From JAGRGG01 sp965217265 (GTDB lineage Bacteria; Pseudomonadota; Alphaproteobacteria; Geminicoccales; Geminicoccaceae): DNA of 64,000 bases. Within the stretch, counting starts at the first letter, position 1. Each line of letters opens with the position of its first letter. Positions 25,923 to 34,668 of the stretch are shown one piece after another. A model generated the notes under the pieces. The model did no database searches, was not told where the DNA came from, and saw only the letters and a program-made list of their open reading frames with translations. The stretch lies in assembly GCA_965217265.1 (NCBI GenBank), contig CBDCHP010000018.1:62001-126000 (forward strand), written 5' to 3'. Position numbers and translations under genes: made by a program.

Positions 25923-27130
25923 ATGGCGATGAACGCGCGATCCGAGACGGGCTGGGGCGACGCCGGCGTGGCGCTGCTCTGCGGTGCGATCATCCTGGCG
26001 CTCTCGCTCGGCATCCGCCACGCGTTCGGACTGTTCTTGCAGCCGGTCAGCCTCGATCTCGGCTGGGGCGCGGCACGTTCGCGCTCGCGATCGCGGTGCA
26101 AAACCTCGTCTGGGGCGCGAGCCAGCCGTTCACCGGCATGATCGCCGACCGCTACGGCGCCGGCAAGGTGATCGCCGGCGGCGCCGTCCTCTACGTGCTG
26201 GGCCTGTGGCTGATGGCCTCGCCGGCGAACGAGGTCGGCTTTGTCATGAGTGCCGGCGTCCTGATCGGGCTCGGCCTGTCCGGCACCACCTTTCCGGTCG
26301 TGTTCGGCACCATCGGCCGGATGGTGGCGCCCGAGCGGCGCAGCCTCGCCATGGGCATCGCCATGGCGGTGGGCTCGTTCGGCCAGTTCGCCGTGCTGCC
26401 GGCGAGCTTCGGCCTGATCGGCTGGCTCGGCTGGTCGGGGGCGCTCATCGCACTCGCGCTACTCGCCGTCCTCATCGTGCCCTTGTCGTTCGGGCTCATG
26501 GAGCGCGATCGGGCCGCCACCGTGCAAGTGGGTCCCGGCGCCGGTGCGGCGCTGCGCGGGGCGCTGGGATCACGCGACTTCTGGCTCCTGTCGCTCGGCT
26601 TCTTCGCCTGCGGCTTTCAGGTAGTGTTCATCGCCACGCACCTGCCGGCCTTCCTCGCCGACGAGGGCGTCGGGGCCGGCGTCGCCAGCACGGTCCTGGC
26701 GCTGATCGGCCTCGTCAACATCGCCGGCACCTACTACGCCGGCCTGTGGGGCGGGCGGCGGCGCAAGCCGATGCTGCTGACGTGGATCTACCTGGCCCGC
26801 GCGCTCGCCATCGCCGCCTTCGTCCTGCTGCCGGTCACGGCGTGGTCGGCTTATGCCTTCGGCATCGTCATGGGCCTGTTCTGGCTCTCCACCGTGCCGC
26901 TCACCAACGGCACCGTCGCCTCGGTCTGGGGCGTCCGGCACATGTCGATGCTGGGCGGCGTCGTCTTCTTCGCCCACCAGCTGGGCGCGTTCGCCGGCGG
27001 CTGGCTCGGCGGCGTGCTCTACGACCAAACCGGCTCCTATAACGCCGCCTGGGGCGTCGCGGTGGCGCTCAGCCTGGCCGCCGCCCTGCTCAATTGGCCG
27101 ATCCGCGAGGCCCGCGTCGCGGTGGCGTGA
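25923..27130 (+). pseudogene. MFS transporter, frameshifted
   Basis: Two frames together give one 12-helix major facilitator. The first begins at ATG 25923 (LCGAIILALSLGIRHAFGLFLQPVSLDLGWG); the second is open to the stop at 27130 (NLVWGASQPFTGMIADRYGAGK, the MFS loop 2-3 motif). At 26067-26073 the first frame goes off, while the second read from there gives GTFALAIAVQNLVWG. One extra base would restore a typical WGRGTFALAIA sequence, so a single deletion (about GGCCGCGG to GGCGCGG) is implied. Either the gene is newly inactivated or this is a base-calling error. The rest of the frame is intact. The stop abuts a palindromic element. Confidence 0.85.
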
Positions 27131-27276
27131 GAACGCTTCGCGTGCGCTGCCGCGTGGCCTTCTTTTTCTCTTTTTTGTCTTCGTCCAAGGCTGGCCCTCG
27201 GCGGTGCGGCCAGCCTTCTACGTTAACACTGGCAAAAACAAAAGAGAAAGCCCTGTGCAGCGGACGCGAAGCGTTC
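27131..27276. repeat. AACGCTTCGCG palindromic element, copy 3 (full)
   Basis: 146 bp between the convergent MFS and ftsH stops, which lie 0 and 1 nt from its ends. Arms GAACGCTTCGCGTGCGCTG and mirror GCGGACGCGAAGCGTTC; core of the CTGGCCCTCGGCG type with a strong internal hairpin GGCTGGCC/GGCCAGCC and TACGTTAACACTGGC. Confidence 0.88.
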
Positions 27277-27277
27277 A

Positions 27278-29188
27278 TCAACCCATCGGCTGCGGCTGCG
27301 GCTGCGGCTGCGGCGCCGCGCGGCCGTGGGAGGCCGCCTCCTTCTCCTTCACCTTCACGGCGCGCTTCAAAGGCGCGAAGTCGTCGGCGGTGATCGATTC
27401 CTTGTCCAAGAGGAGTTCGGCGCCCTCCTCCAACTGGTCGCGACGCCCGTCGAGGAGGGTGCGGGCGCGGTCGAACGCCTCGTCGACCAGCCCGCGCACG
27501 GCGAGGTCGATCTCGCGCGCGGTCGCCTCGCTGTAGTCGCGCTGCTTGGGCATTCCCTCCCCTAAGAAGGACTGGCGCGGCGGGTCGTAGACCACCTGCG
27601 AGGTGGCATCCACCATGCCGTAGCGCGAGACCATGTGGCGGGCGATGTTGCTGATCTTGTCGAGGTCGTCGGCGGCACCCGTCGAGATCTCGCCGAACGT
27701 CAGGTCCTCGGCCGCGCGCCCGCCCATCAAGACGGCCATCTTGTCCTTCAATTCCTGCGTCGTCATGAGGAAGCGCTCCTCCTCGGGGCGCTGGATCGTG
27801 TAGCCGAGCGCCCCGATGCCGCGCGGGATGATCGAGATCTTATGGACCGGATCGGTCGTCGGCAAGCCCGCCGCGACCAGCGCGTGGCCCATCTCGTGGT
27901 ATGCCACCACCTTGCGCTCGTGCGGATGCAGGAGGCGCGAGCGCTTCTCCAGCCCGGCGATGATCCGCTCGATCGCGTTGTTGAAGTCGTCCATCGTCAC
28001 CGCCTCGGCCCGGCGGCGCGTGGCGAGGAGCGCCGCCTCGTTGACGAGGTTGGCGAGGTCGGCGCCGGTGAAGCCGGGGGTGAGCGAGGCCACCTGCTCC
28101 AGGTTCACGTCGGTGTCGAGCGACTGCACCTTCTTGATGTGGACTTCGAGGATCTGCAGCCGGCCGACCTTGTCCGGGCGGTCGACCAGCACCTGCCGGT
28201 CGAAGCGCCCGGCGCGAAGGAGCGCTGGGTCGAGGATCTCGGGCCGGTTGGTGGCGCCCAACAGCACGATCCCGGCGGACGGGTCGAAGCCGTCCAGTTC
28301 GGTCAGGAGCTGGTTCAGCGTCTGCTCCTTCTCGTCGTGGCCGCCCGCCATGCCGCCGGCCGAGCGGGCGCGGCCGAGCGCGTCCAACTCGTCGATAAAG
28401 ATGATGCAGGGCATGGACTTTCGCGCCTGCTCGAACAGGTCGCGCACCCTGGCGGCACCCACGCCGACGAACATCTCGACGAACTCGGAGCCCGAGATCG
28501 AGAAGAAGGTGACGCCCGCCTCGCCGGCGACGGCGCGGGCCAAGAGCGTCTTGCCGGTGCCGGGCGGGCCAACCAGCAGGACGCCCTTGGGGATGCGGGC
28601 GCCCAAGCGGCCGTAGGCTTTGGGGTCCTTCAGAAAATCGACGATCTCGACCAGCTCGGCCTTGGCCTCGTCGACGCCGGCGACGTCGTCGAAGGTGGCT
28701 TGCGTGTCGCGCTCGACGTAGATCTTGGCCTTGGAGCGGCCGACCTGCATCAGCCCGCCCATGCCGCCCTGCTTGGCGATCATGCGGCGGATGAAGAACA
28801 TCCACAAGCCGAAGAAGAGGAGGATCGGGACGACCCAGGAGAGGATGTCGCGCAGGATCGTGTTCTCGACCTGGCCCGCGAACCTGACGTCGTACTCGTT
28901 CAACAGGCCGGCGACCTCGGGCTCGACCCGCACGGTGCGGAAGTAATCGAAGCCGTCCGGCGTCGTCTGGGCGTAGTGGCCCTCGATGAACTGGTCGCCG
29001 ACCCGCACCTCGCTCACCTGGCCCTCGGCCAGCAACTGCTCGAAGCGGGAGTAGGGCACCTGCTCGACCTGCCTCGATGCCGCCCACCAGTTCTGGAACA
29101 GCATGAGCAGCAGGAAGGCGAGCAGGAAGTAGATCAGGTTGATCTGCGTCCCGCGGTTGGGGTTGGGGGTCGGCTTGCGCTCGGCCAC
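27278..29188 (-). CDS. ftsH: ATP-dependent zinc metalloprotease FtsH
   Basis: 636 residues from the GTG at 29188 (GGAG 8 nt upstream). Two membrane helices (about 17-33 and 114-133) flank a periplasmic domain. The AAA+ domain has Walker A GPPGTGKT (207-214), Walker B IIFIDE, the pore motif FVEMFVGVGAARVRD and the SRH ATNRPEILDPALLRAGRFDR. The zinc motif HEMGH is at 431-435. FtsH extracts and degrades membrane and short-lived cytosolic proteins and is normally essential. The C-terminus ends in a Pro-Gln dipeptide run coded by a repeated GCGGCT hexamer. The usual tilS and folP neighbours are absent. Confidence 0.95.
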   Translation of the reverse strand: MAERKPTPNPNRGTQINLIYFLLAFLLLMLFQNWWAASRQVEQVPYSRFEQLLAEGQVSEVRVGDQFIEGHYAQTTPDGFDYFRTVRVEPEVAGLLNEYDVRFAGQVENTILRDILSWVVPILLFFGLWMFFIRRMIAKQGGMGGLMQVGRSKAKIYVERDTQATFDDVAGVDEAKAELVEIVDFLKDPKAYGRLGARIPKGVLLVGPPGTGKTLLARAVAGEAGVTFFSISGSEFVEMFVGVGAARVRDLFEQARKSMPCIIFIDELDALGRARSAGGMAGGHDEKEQTLNQLLTELDGFDPSAGIVLLGATNRPEILDPALLRAGRFDRQVLVDRPDKVGRLQILEVHIKKVQSLDTDVNLEQVASLTPGFTGADLANLVNEAALLATRRRAEAVTMDDFNNAIERIIAGLEKRSRLLHPHERKVVAYHEMGHALVAAGLPTTDPVHKISIIPRGIGALGYTIQRPEEERFLMTTQELKDKMAVLMGGRAAEDLTFGEISTGAADDLDKISNIARHMVSRYGMVDATSQVVYDPPRQSFLGEGMPKQRDYSEATAREIDLAVRGLVDEAFDRARTLLDGRRDQLEEGAELLLDKESITADDFAPLKRAVKVKEKEAASHGRAAPQPQPQPQPMG

Positions 29189-29265
29189 GGGCGGTTCTCC
29201 GTCGTCCTGTTTCCCAAGAGATGGTGATCGCCTTGAGAAACGGGAAGGCTGGGGTGTGGCTCCAA

Positions 29266-29301
29266 GACGCTTCGCGTGCGCCCAGCGCACGCGAAGCGTT
29301 C
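29266..29301. repeat. AACGCTTCGCG palindromic element, copy 4 (minimal hairpin)
   Basis: 36 bp, arms only: GACGCTTCGCGTGCGC, a 3-nt loop CCA, then GCGCACGCGAAGCGTTC. This is a near-perfect hairpin without the pyrimidine tracts or core. It separates the PhoD fusion stop, which it overlaps, from the ftsH leader on the same strand. Confidence 0.85.
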
Positions 29302-32300
29302 AGCCCATCATCGCGTCGACACCCTCCAACACCGTGTCCTCGCGCAGGCCGATGATCTGGATGCGCTCGTCCTCCTCGGGCGGCGTCTCGGCCATCGCGA
29401 AGGGCGCCGCGTCGAGCAGGTACTCGGCGAGCGCGTCCTGCTCGGTGCCGTCGGGGGCGAAGGCGGCGTCGCCCGTGCGGGGCGCCGCCTCGTCGAGCGC
29501 CAAGTCGATCACGTTCTCGCCCAGATCGGGGAACGGGTAGCCGTCGCCGCCGTCGGCGAGGAAGCCGAGCGTCACCATGTCGATCGGCCGTTCCGCGTCG
29601 CCCTGGACGGCGGCGCCCTCGACGATCACGTCCTCGACGCCCCCGTCGTCGTTCAGGATCGCCAGCGACTGGACCTTCGATCCCGCCTCGGCGTCGGGGT
29701 CGAAGCTGAACGCCATGCCGCCGATCTGCGGGAACTGGCCCGGCGTGTCGCCGGGGACGCTCGCGGCGACGCCGTGCTCGACGACCGCCTTCAGGTCCTC
29801 GGCCGAGAGGGTGAGGACGCTGAGGCCGTTGTTGAAGCGCAGGCTGTCTTGGATGTCGAGCTGGCTGATCTCGCCCTCCTCCTTGCCCGAGAGCGGGTTG
29901 GCCTGCGGCGGCAGGAGCGTGCCGTCGGCGTCGAGCGTGCCGATCGGGTTGCGGATGCCGCCGCCGTTCTTCAAGGACACGTCGACGTCGAAGCCCTGAT
30001 CGCGGGCATAAGCGAGGTTGGCGTCGGCCGAGAGATCGCCGAGGTTGGTCTCTTGCGTGCGGACCTCCTCGCGGCGGCCGTCCAAGAAGACTTCGGTCGC
30101 GCCGAAGACGTTGCCGTCGAGGTCGACGACGACGTCCGAGACCGCGTCGGTGAGCGAGCGCACGAGGCTACCGGCCGTGCCCTCGGCGAACGCGCTCTCC
30201 TGGTCGCCGTAGAGATCCTCGACCGTCGCGTCGGTCGTGGCGTAGGCGCCGGTCGTCGCGGAATCGACGCTCTCAGGGATGACGCGGCCCTCGGCGTCGA
30301 ACTCGACCGTCAGGCGGCCGAGATACGAATACTGCCCGTCGGTCGAGACGATCGCGACGGGATCGCCGGCGGCGTCGGTCTGGAACACCGGCAGCGCGGC
30401 GGCGGCCGCGTCACCCGGGCGCAGTTCGTCGTCCCCGTCGGCGAGGAGCGTGTCCGAGCCGCCGGCCACCATGATATCGACGCCGTCCAGGAGCCCCGCC
30501 AGCTCGTTCTCCAGCGCGAACTGCTGCAGGTGCGTGACAGTGACGATCTTGTCGATGCCCTGCGCTTCCAGGGCGTCGATCTCGGGCTGGAGGATCCGCG
30601 CCAGCGCTTCTATGTCGTTGGTGCCGGCGCCCGGTTCCTCGACGCCGACCGTGCCGGGCGAGGAGATGCTCGCCAGCAGGGGCGTCGTGGCGCCGACGAC
30701 GCCGATCTTCTCGCCGTCGACCTCGACGATCGTCGAGGGCGCCAGTTTGGGCGTCTCGGCGTCGGGATTCTCAGGATCGGTGACGTAGGCGCCGCTGTCC
30801 TGCGCCTCGGGCGTGAACAGGCCAGCCAATTCCGAAGCCTCGAAGTCGAGGTTGGCCGAGAGGTAGGGGAACTGGGCGCCGGGATAGGCCAAGAGGCCGG
30901 CCCCGTCGACCTGGGCGCCGATGATGTCGCCGAACGCGCCCTCGCCCAAGTCGAACTCGTGGTTGCCGACGGCCGACGCGTCGAAACCGACGACATTCAT
31001 GATCGTCAGGTCGACGAAGCCCGATCCCGTCACGGTCTCGCCGACCTCCGCCCCGTAGAGGTCGCGGTAGACTTCGGCCAGCGCGGCGGCGACGCCCTCG
31101 TCGTTGGCGGCGGCGAAGAAGGGACCGGGCAGGTAGTTGTCGCCGGCCGAGAGGGTCAGCGTCGCCTCGTCGCCTGTGTCCTGGAAATACTCCGCGATGG
31201 CGGCGAAGTTCGGCGCGTTGCCGATCGCACCCACGTCGCCCTCCAGGTCGGAGGCGAACAGGAGTTCGAGCGTGAACGGCGTGCCGTCGCCGCCGCCCGT
31301 GCCGCCCCCTGTGCCGCCATCGTCGTCGACGTCCATCTTCTCGAACACCGAGACCGTGCCGGACACCTCGTAGGCGACGGCGAGCAGGCCCTCACCGGTC
31401 GGGCCGTCCTTGGCATTGATGAAGGTCAAGCCCTCCGGCGCCACGTCGGCGAGGCCGCCGCCGTCCTCGCCGCGAAACAGGCCCTTGAACTCGGGGGAAG
31501 TCGGATCGGACAAATCGTAGACGACGATCGATCCGTTGCGCTCCAGCCCGGCCGCGACGTACCACGTCCTGTCCTGCTCGAAGGTGACGACGCCTTCGGG
31601 CTCCGGGCCCTTGTTGTCGCTGCGCTGATCGAAGCTGCCCGCGTCGCCGTCGCTGTTGAACAGATCCGGGGTCAGTTCCGCCGTCAGTTGCTCCAAGGCG
31701 TCGCCGCTGTCCCAGACGACGTTGCCCTTCTTGTCGACCACCGAGATCGAGCGGGCGCCGTAGCCGTAGAGTTCGTCGTAGTCGCCGTCGCCGTCGGTGT
31801 CGCCGTCGATCGAGGAGACCTCCAGCCGGCCGAGGTTCTCCGGCTTTTGCAGTTCTGCCGCGTTCGGGAACGCCGTCGGGTCGAGGGCGAGGTCCTCGAC
31901 GCGCACGTCCTCGTCGCGGGCGTCGCCCTCGTTCGCGATCACCCAGTAGGGCTCACGGCCGTCGGCGAAGCCCGCGATGCCGTCGGGCTGGTAGAGGCCC
32001 TTCACCGGCCAGTTCTGGACGTTGATCCCGCCGTCCTCGTCCGAGGCGTCGAGGCCGCTGCCGGGCAGGCCGTGGTCCTTCGTGCCGAGCGAGCGCACCC
32101 AGTCGATCTTCTCGAACTTGAGATCGACGCGGGCGAGCGCGTTGTTCTCCTGCAAGGTGACGAGCGCCAGACGGCCGAACGGATCGACGGCGGCGTATTC
32201 CGGCTCGAAGTCCTCAGACGCGCTCTCGTCGGGAAAGACCCGCACGCCGCGGTTGTTGAGCGCCTGCTCGCGGCCGTCGAAGCGCGCGAAGTCGAGTTCC

Positions 32301-34447
32301 AACTCCGGCTTGACGAAGGCGTCGTTGGTGTAATCGATCAGCGAGACCGAGCCTTCGGGGTTGCCCTCGTCGGTCGGCTGGCCCTCGTTGGCGGTGATCG
32401 CGAACGGATAGGGGCCGTTCGCGATCGTCACGGCGTCGGGCAGGACGCCCGCTTCTGCCGTGCCGGTGAGGTTGCCGTCGGCGTCGAAGAAGACGAGCGA
32501 GCCCTCGTCGTTGCCGTCGGGGTTCGGCAGCGCGACCGCGACCACGCCGTCCTTGACGCTGACGCTGGTCGGGCCGTCGCCGTAGGGTGCGAGATCGACG
32601 GCGTTGATCTTGGTGGGATCGCCCGGATCGCCAAGGTCGAGGACGTCGAGCGTGTTGTCGGCGCCGTTGGTGACGAACAGGCGCGCCGATTCAGGATCGA
32701 AGGCGACGATCTCGGTGGCCCCCTCGACCGGTTCGTCGCCGCCGGCGGCGTAGCGGCCGATCGGGCCGAACTCTTCGTTCATGTCGTTCTCCAACTGAGG
32801 CTTGACTTCGAATTGACCGACGATCGCGGGCTCGCGCGCCAGGATCGCGTCGGGATCGTCGGCGATCTCTTCTTCGCTGTAGGGCTCGATGCCGTAGGTC
32901 GTGACGGTGAGCGCCTGGGTCTCCCGGTCGACGTCGAATTCGGTCCAGCCGTAGGTGTGCGCCGCCGTGTAGCCGCCTTGGAGCAGCGTCGCGTCGATCA
33001 GCCCCTCGGCCTTAGCTAAGTTGTTGTCGAGGCCGAGCGGATCGTAGCCGAAGGGGGCGGTCTGGGCGTCGATGAGGCCGGTGAGGAAATCGTCCTTGTC
33101 GTTCGGCAGGCCGTCGGCGTCGGGCGCCGCCGGCAGGCTTGCGTAGAGGTCGCGCTGCTCTGGCGTCAGCAGGCCCAACCCCTCGCTGAGGTTGACGACG
33201 GCGGGGCCGAACGGCGGGTCGAAGGCGACCGAGCCCGTCGTCACCTCGAAGGCGTCGGTCGCGATCTGCGGCCCGCCGGGCCCGGTCTGGTAGGTCAGGT
33301 TGTTGACGATGGTGCCGTGGATGTCGGCGGCGACGAAGACGACGTTGTCGATGTCGTTCTGGTCGATGAAGCCCAAGAGTTCCGAGCGCTCGGCGGCGTA
33401 GCCCTCGTAGCGGTCGGACGCGGCGGCGACGCCCAGGTTCTGCACCGGCTCCGGCGCCATGACGAACTTCCAGGTGACGCCGTCCTGATCGGCCTTGAGC
33501 AGGTCCGCCCTCAGTTGCTCCAGCTGCGCCTCGCCCAAGAACGTGCGCTCGGGCGCGAAGCTCTCGGCCAGGAACCGGCCGACGTCGTTCGGGTCGGACG
33601 TGTCGGCGGGTGCCAGGCCCGGATCGCGAAACGAGCGCGCGTCGGTGACGAAGATTTGCGCGTCCTTGCCGTAGGCCTGGGTGCGGTAGAGTTCGATCTC
33701 GCCCGCCGTGCGCGGATCGCCGGTCTCGCCGTAGCGCCTCGGCGTCAGCGGGTTGTAGCCCTCGAACGCGGCGAGGCCGTTGTCGTAGAGGCCCGTGTCG
33801 TTGATGAAGTCGACGTCCTCGGCCGCAAAGCGCGGATCGGACGAGGGCGGCGCGCCGCCGGCGAAGTCGTTGGTCACCTCGTGGTCGTCGATCGTGGCGA
33901 ACGTCGCCGTCGCGGCGCGCAAATCGCCCCAGGCGTTGAGGCCGAAGCGTTCGCCGTAGACTTCCGCGTGCTTGGCGTAGAACTCGTCCAAGGTCTCGGC
34001 CTGTTCCTTCGGCACGGCGGGCGAGGGATAGTCGGCGTAGATCGTGTCGCCGTGCAGGACGAAGGCGTCAAGGTCGGCATCGGCCGCGTTGGTGATCGCG
34101 GGGTAGGGCGAGAGTTCGCCGCGCCAGTCGCCGCTGACGCCGAGGCGAAAGCCGTGCTGGCCGTCCTCGAAGGGGGTCGCGAACGTGCCCCTGTCGGCGT
34201 CCCCGTTCGCCGCCACGGCCCGGTAGTGGTAGGTCTCTCCGCCCTCCAACCCCTCGATCGCGACCTTGGCCGGCACGTCCGTGTCGTCGACCGTGGCGGT
34301 GGCGCCAGCGACGACGTCGGCGAAGCCCGGATCGCGCGCCACCTCGAAGGCGACCTCGCCCGGCACGGTCGAGCGGGACCACAAGGTGGCCCCTTCAGGG
34401 CCGACGTCGCCGGCGGCGACCCTTTGCGGGAAGGTCGAATCGGACAT
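29300..34447 (-). CDS. PhoD-like phosphatase / choice-of-anchor I propeller / 5'-nucleotidase fusion protein
   Basis: 1715 residues from ATG 34447. Residues 1-540 are PhoD-like: AAGDVGPEGATLWSR, VSGDWRGELSPYPA, LHGDTIYADYP (131-141), DDHEVTND (187-194) and ADIHGT. Residues about 555-1037 are the choice-of-anchor I beta-propeller (NTLDVLDL, ALVTLQENNALARVDL, PEPEGVVTF). After a GGTGGGTGGG linker, about 1050-1715 are a 5'-nucleotidase: FASDLEGDVGAI, where Glu replaces the usual metal-binding His of DxH, then LSAGDNYLPG and GNHEFD near 1161, and a C-domain with QDSLRFNNGLSVLTLS. The protein is acidic and has no signal peptide. Release of phosphate from phosphodiesters and nucleotides is inferred. 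Its stop lies in a palindromic hairpin. Confidence 0.88.
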   Translation of the reverse strand: MSDSTFPQRVAAGDVGPEGATLWSRSTVPGEVAFEVARDPGFADVVAGATATVDDTDVPAKVAIEGLEGGETYHYRAVAANGDADRGTFATPFEDGQHGFRLGVSGDWRGELSPYPAITNAADADLDAFVLHGDTIYADYPSPAVPKEQAETLDEFYAKHAEVYGERFGLNAWGDLRAATATFATIDDHEVTNDFAGGAPPSSDPRFAAEDVDFINDTGLYDNGLAAFEGYNPLTPRRYGETGDPRTAGEIELYRTQAYGKDAQIFVTDARSFRDPGLAPADTSDPNDVGRFLAESFAPERTFLGEAQLEQLRADLLKADQDGVTWKFVMAPEPVQNLGVAAASDRYEGYAAERSELLGFIDQNDIDNVVFVAADIHGTIVNNLTYQTGPGGPQIATDAFEVTTGSVAFDPPFGPAVVNLSEGLGLLTPEQRDLYASLPAAPDADGLPNDKDDFLTGLIDAQTAPFGYDPLGLDNNLAKAEGLIDATLLQGGYTAAHTYGWTEFDVDRETQALTVTTYGIEPYSEEEIADDPDAILAREPAIVGQFEVKPQLENDMNEEFGPIGRYAAGGDEPVEGATEIVAFDPESARLFVTNGADNTLDVLDLGDPGDPTKINAVDLAPYGDGPTSVSVKDGVVAVALPNPDGNDEGSLVFFDADGNLTGTAEAGVLPDAVTIANGPYPFAITANEGQPTDEGNPEGSVSLIDYTNDAFVKPELELDFARFDGREQALNNRGVRVFPDESASEDFEPEYAAVDPFGRLALVTLQENNALARVDLKFEKIDWVRSLGTKDHGLPGSGLDASDEDGGINVQNWPVKGLYQPDGIAGFADGREPYWVIANEGDARDEDVRVEDLALDPTAFPNAAELQKPENLGRLEVSSIDGDTDGDGDYDELYGYGARSISVVDKKGNVVWDSGDALEQLTAELTPDLFNSDGDAGSFDQRSDNKGPEPEGVVTFEQDRTWYVAAGLERNGSIVVYDLSDPTSPEFKGLFRGEDGGGLADVAPEGLTFINAKDGPTGEGLLAVAYEVSGTVSVFEKMDVDDDGGTGGGTGGGDGTPFTLELLFASDLEGDVGAIGNAPNFAAIAEYFQDTGDEATLTLSAGDNYLPGPFFAAANDEGVAAALAEVYRDLYGAEVGETVTGSGFVDLTIMNVVGFDASAVGNHEFDLGEGAFGDIIGAQVDGAGLLAYPGAQFPYLSANLDFEASELAGLFTPEAQDSGAYVTDPENPDAETPKLAPSTIVEVDGEKIGVVGATTPLLASISSPGTVGVEEPGAGTNDIEALARILQPEIDALEAQGIDKIVTVTHLQQFALENELAGLLDGVDIMVAGGSDTLLADGDDELRPGDAAAAALPVFQTDAAGDPVAIVSTDGQYSYLGRLTVEFDAEGRVIPESVDSATTGAYATTDATVEDLYGDQESAFAEGTAGSLVRSLTDAVSDVVVDLDGNVFGATEVFLDGRREEVRTQETNLGDLSADANLAYARDQGFDVDVSLKNGGGIRNPIGTLDADGTLLPPQANPLSGKEEGEISQLDIQDSLRFNNGLSVLTLSAEDLKAVVEHGVAASVPGDTPGQFPQIGGMAFSFDPDAEAGSKVQSLAILNDDGGVEDVIVEGAAVQGDAERPIDMVTLGFLADGGDGYPFPDLGENVIDLALDEAAPRTGDAAFAPDGTEQDALAEYLLDAAPFAMAETPPEEDERIQIIGLREDTVLEGVDAMMG

Positions 34448-34519
34448 GCGTATTGGCCCTGATGCTTGAGGCGTTGTCGTTGCCTCAAAGGGCCTAGCCG
34501 GGCAGTGTGACAGGTTGAT

Positions 34520-34668
34520 GAACGCTTCGCGTGCGCTCGCCGCGCGGGCTTTCCTTTTTCTTTTTGCCAGCGTCAACGCACGAGATTGGCCACAACGCCG
34601 AGGGCCAGCCTCGGACAAAAGCAAAAAAGAGAAAAAAGGAAGCCCCGCGCATCGGACGCGAAGCGTTC
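34520..34668. repeat. AACGCTTCGCG palindromic element, copy 5 (full)
   Basis: 149 bp between xylA and the downstream PhoD fusion gene. Arms GAACGCTTCGCGTGCGCT and mirror ATCGGACGCGAAGCGTTC with T and A tracts inside; core holds CCAGCGTCAACGC and CAACGCCGAGGGCCAGCC, reverse orientation relative to copies 3 and 9. The xylA stop is immediately adjacent at 34669. Confidence 0.88.

Noticed and set aside
27290..27318. GCGGCT hexamer run as a phase-variable repeat
   Set aside because: It is in frame in the ftsH C-terminal tail and hexamer changes keep the frame, so it would only alter the number of Pro-Gln pairs in a non-catalytic tail.
29276..33019. 1247-codon open frame antisense to the PhoD/5'-nucleotidase fusion
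   Set aside because: It mirrors the codon structure of the real gene on the other strand, is rich in Arg, Val, Gly and Asp, and shows no domain. Long antisense frames are expected in GC-rich coding DNA.
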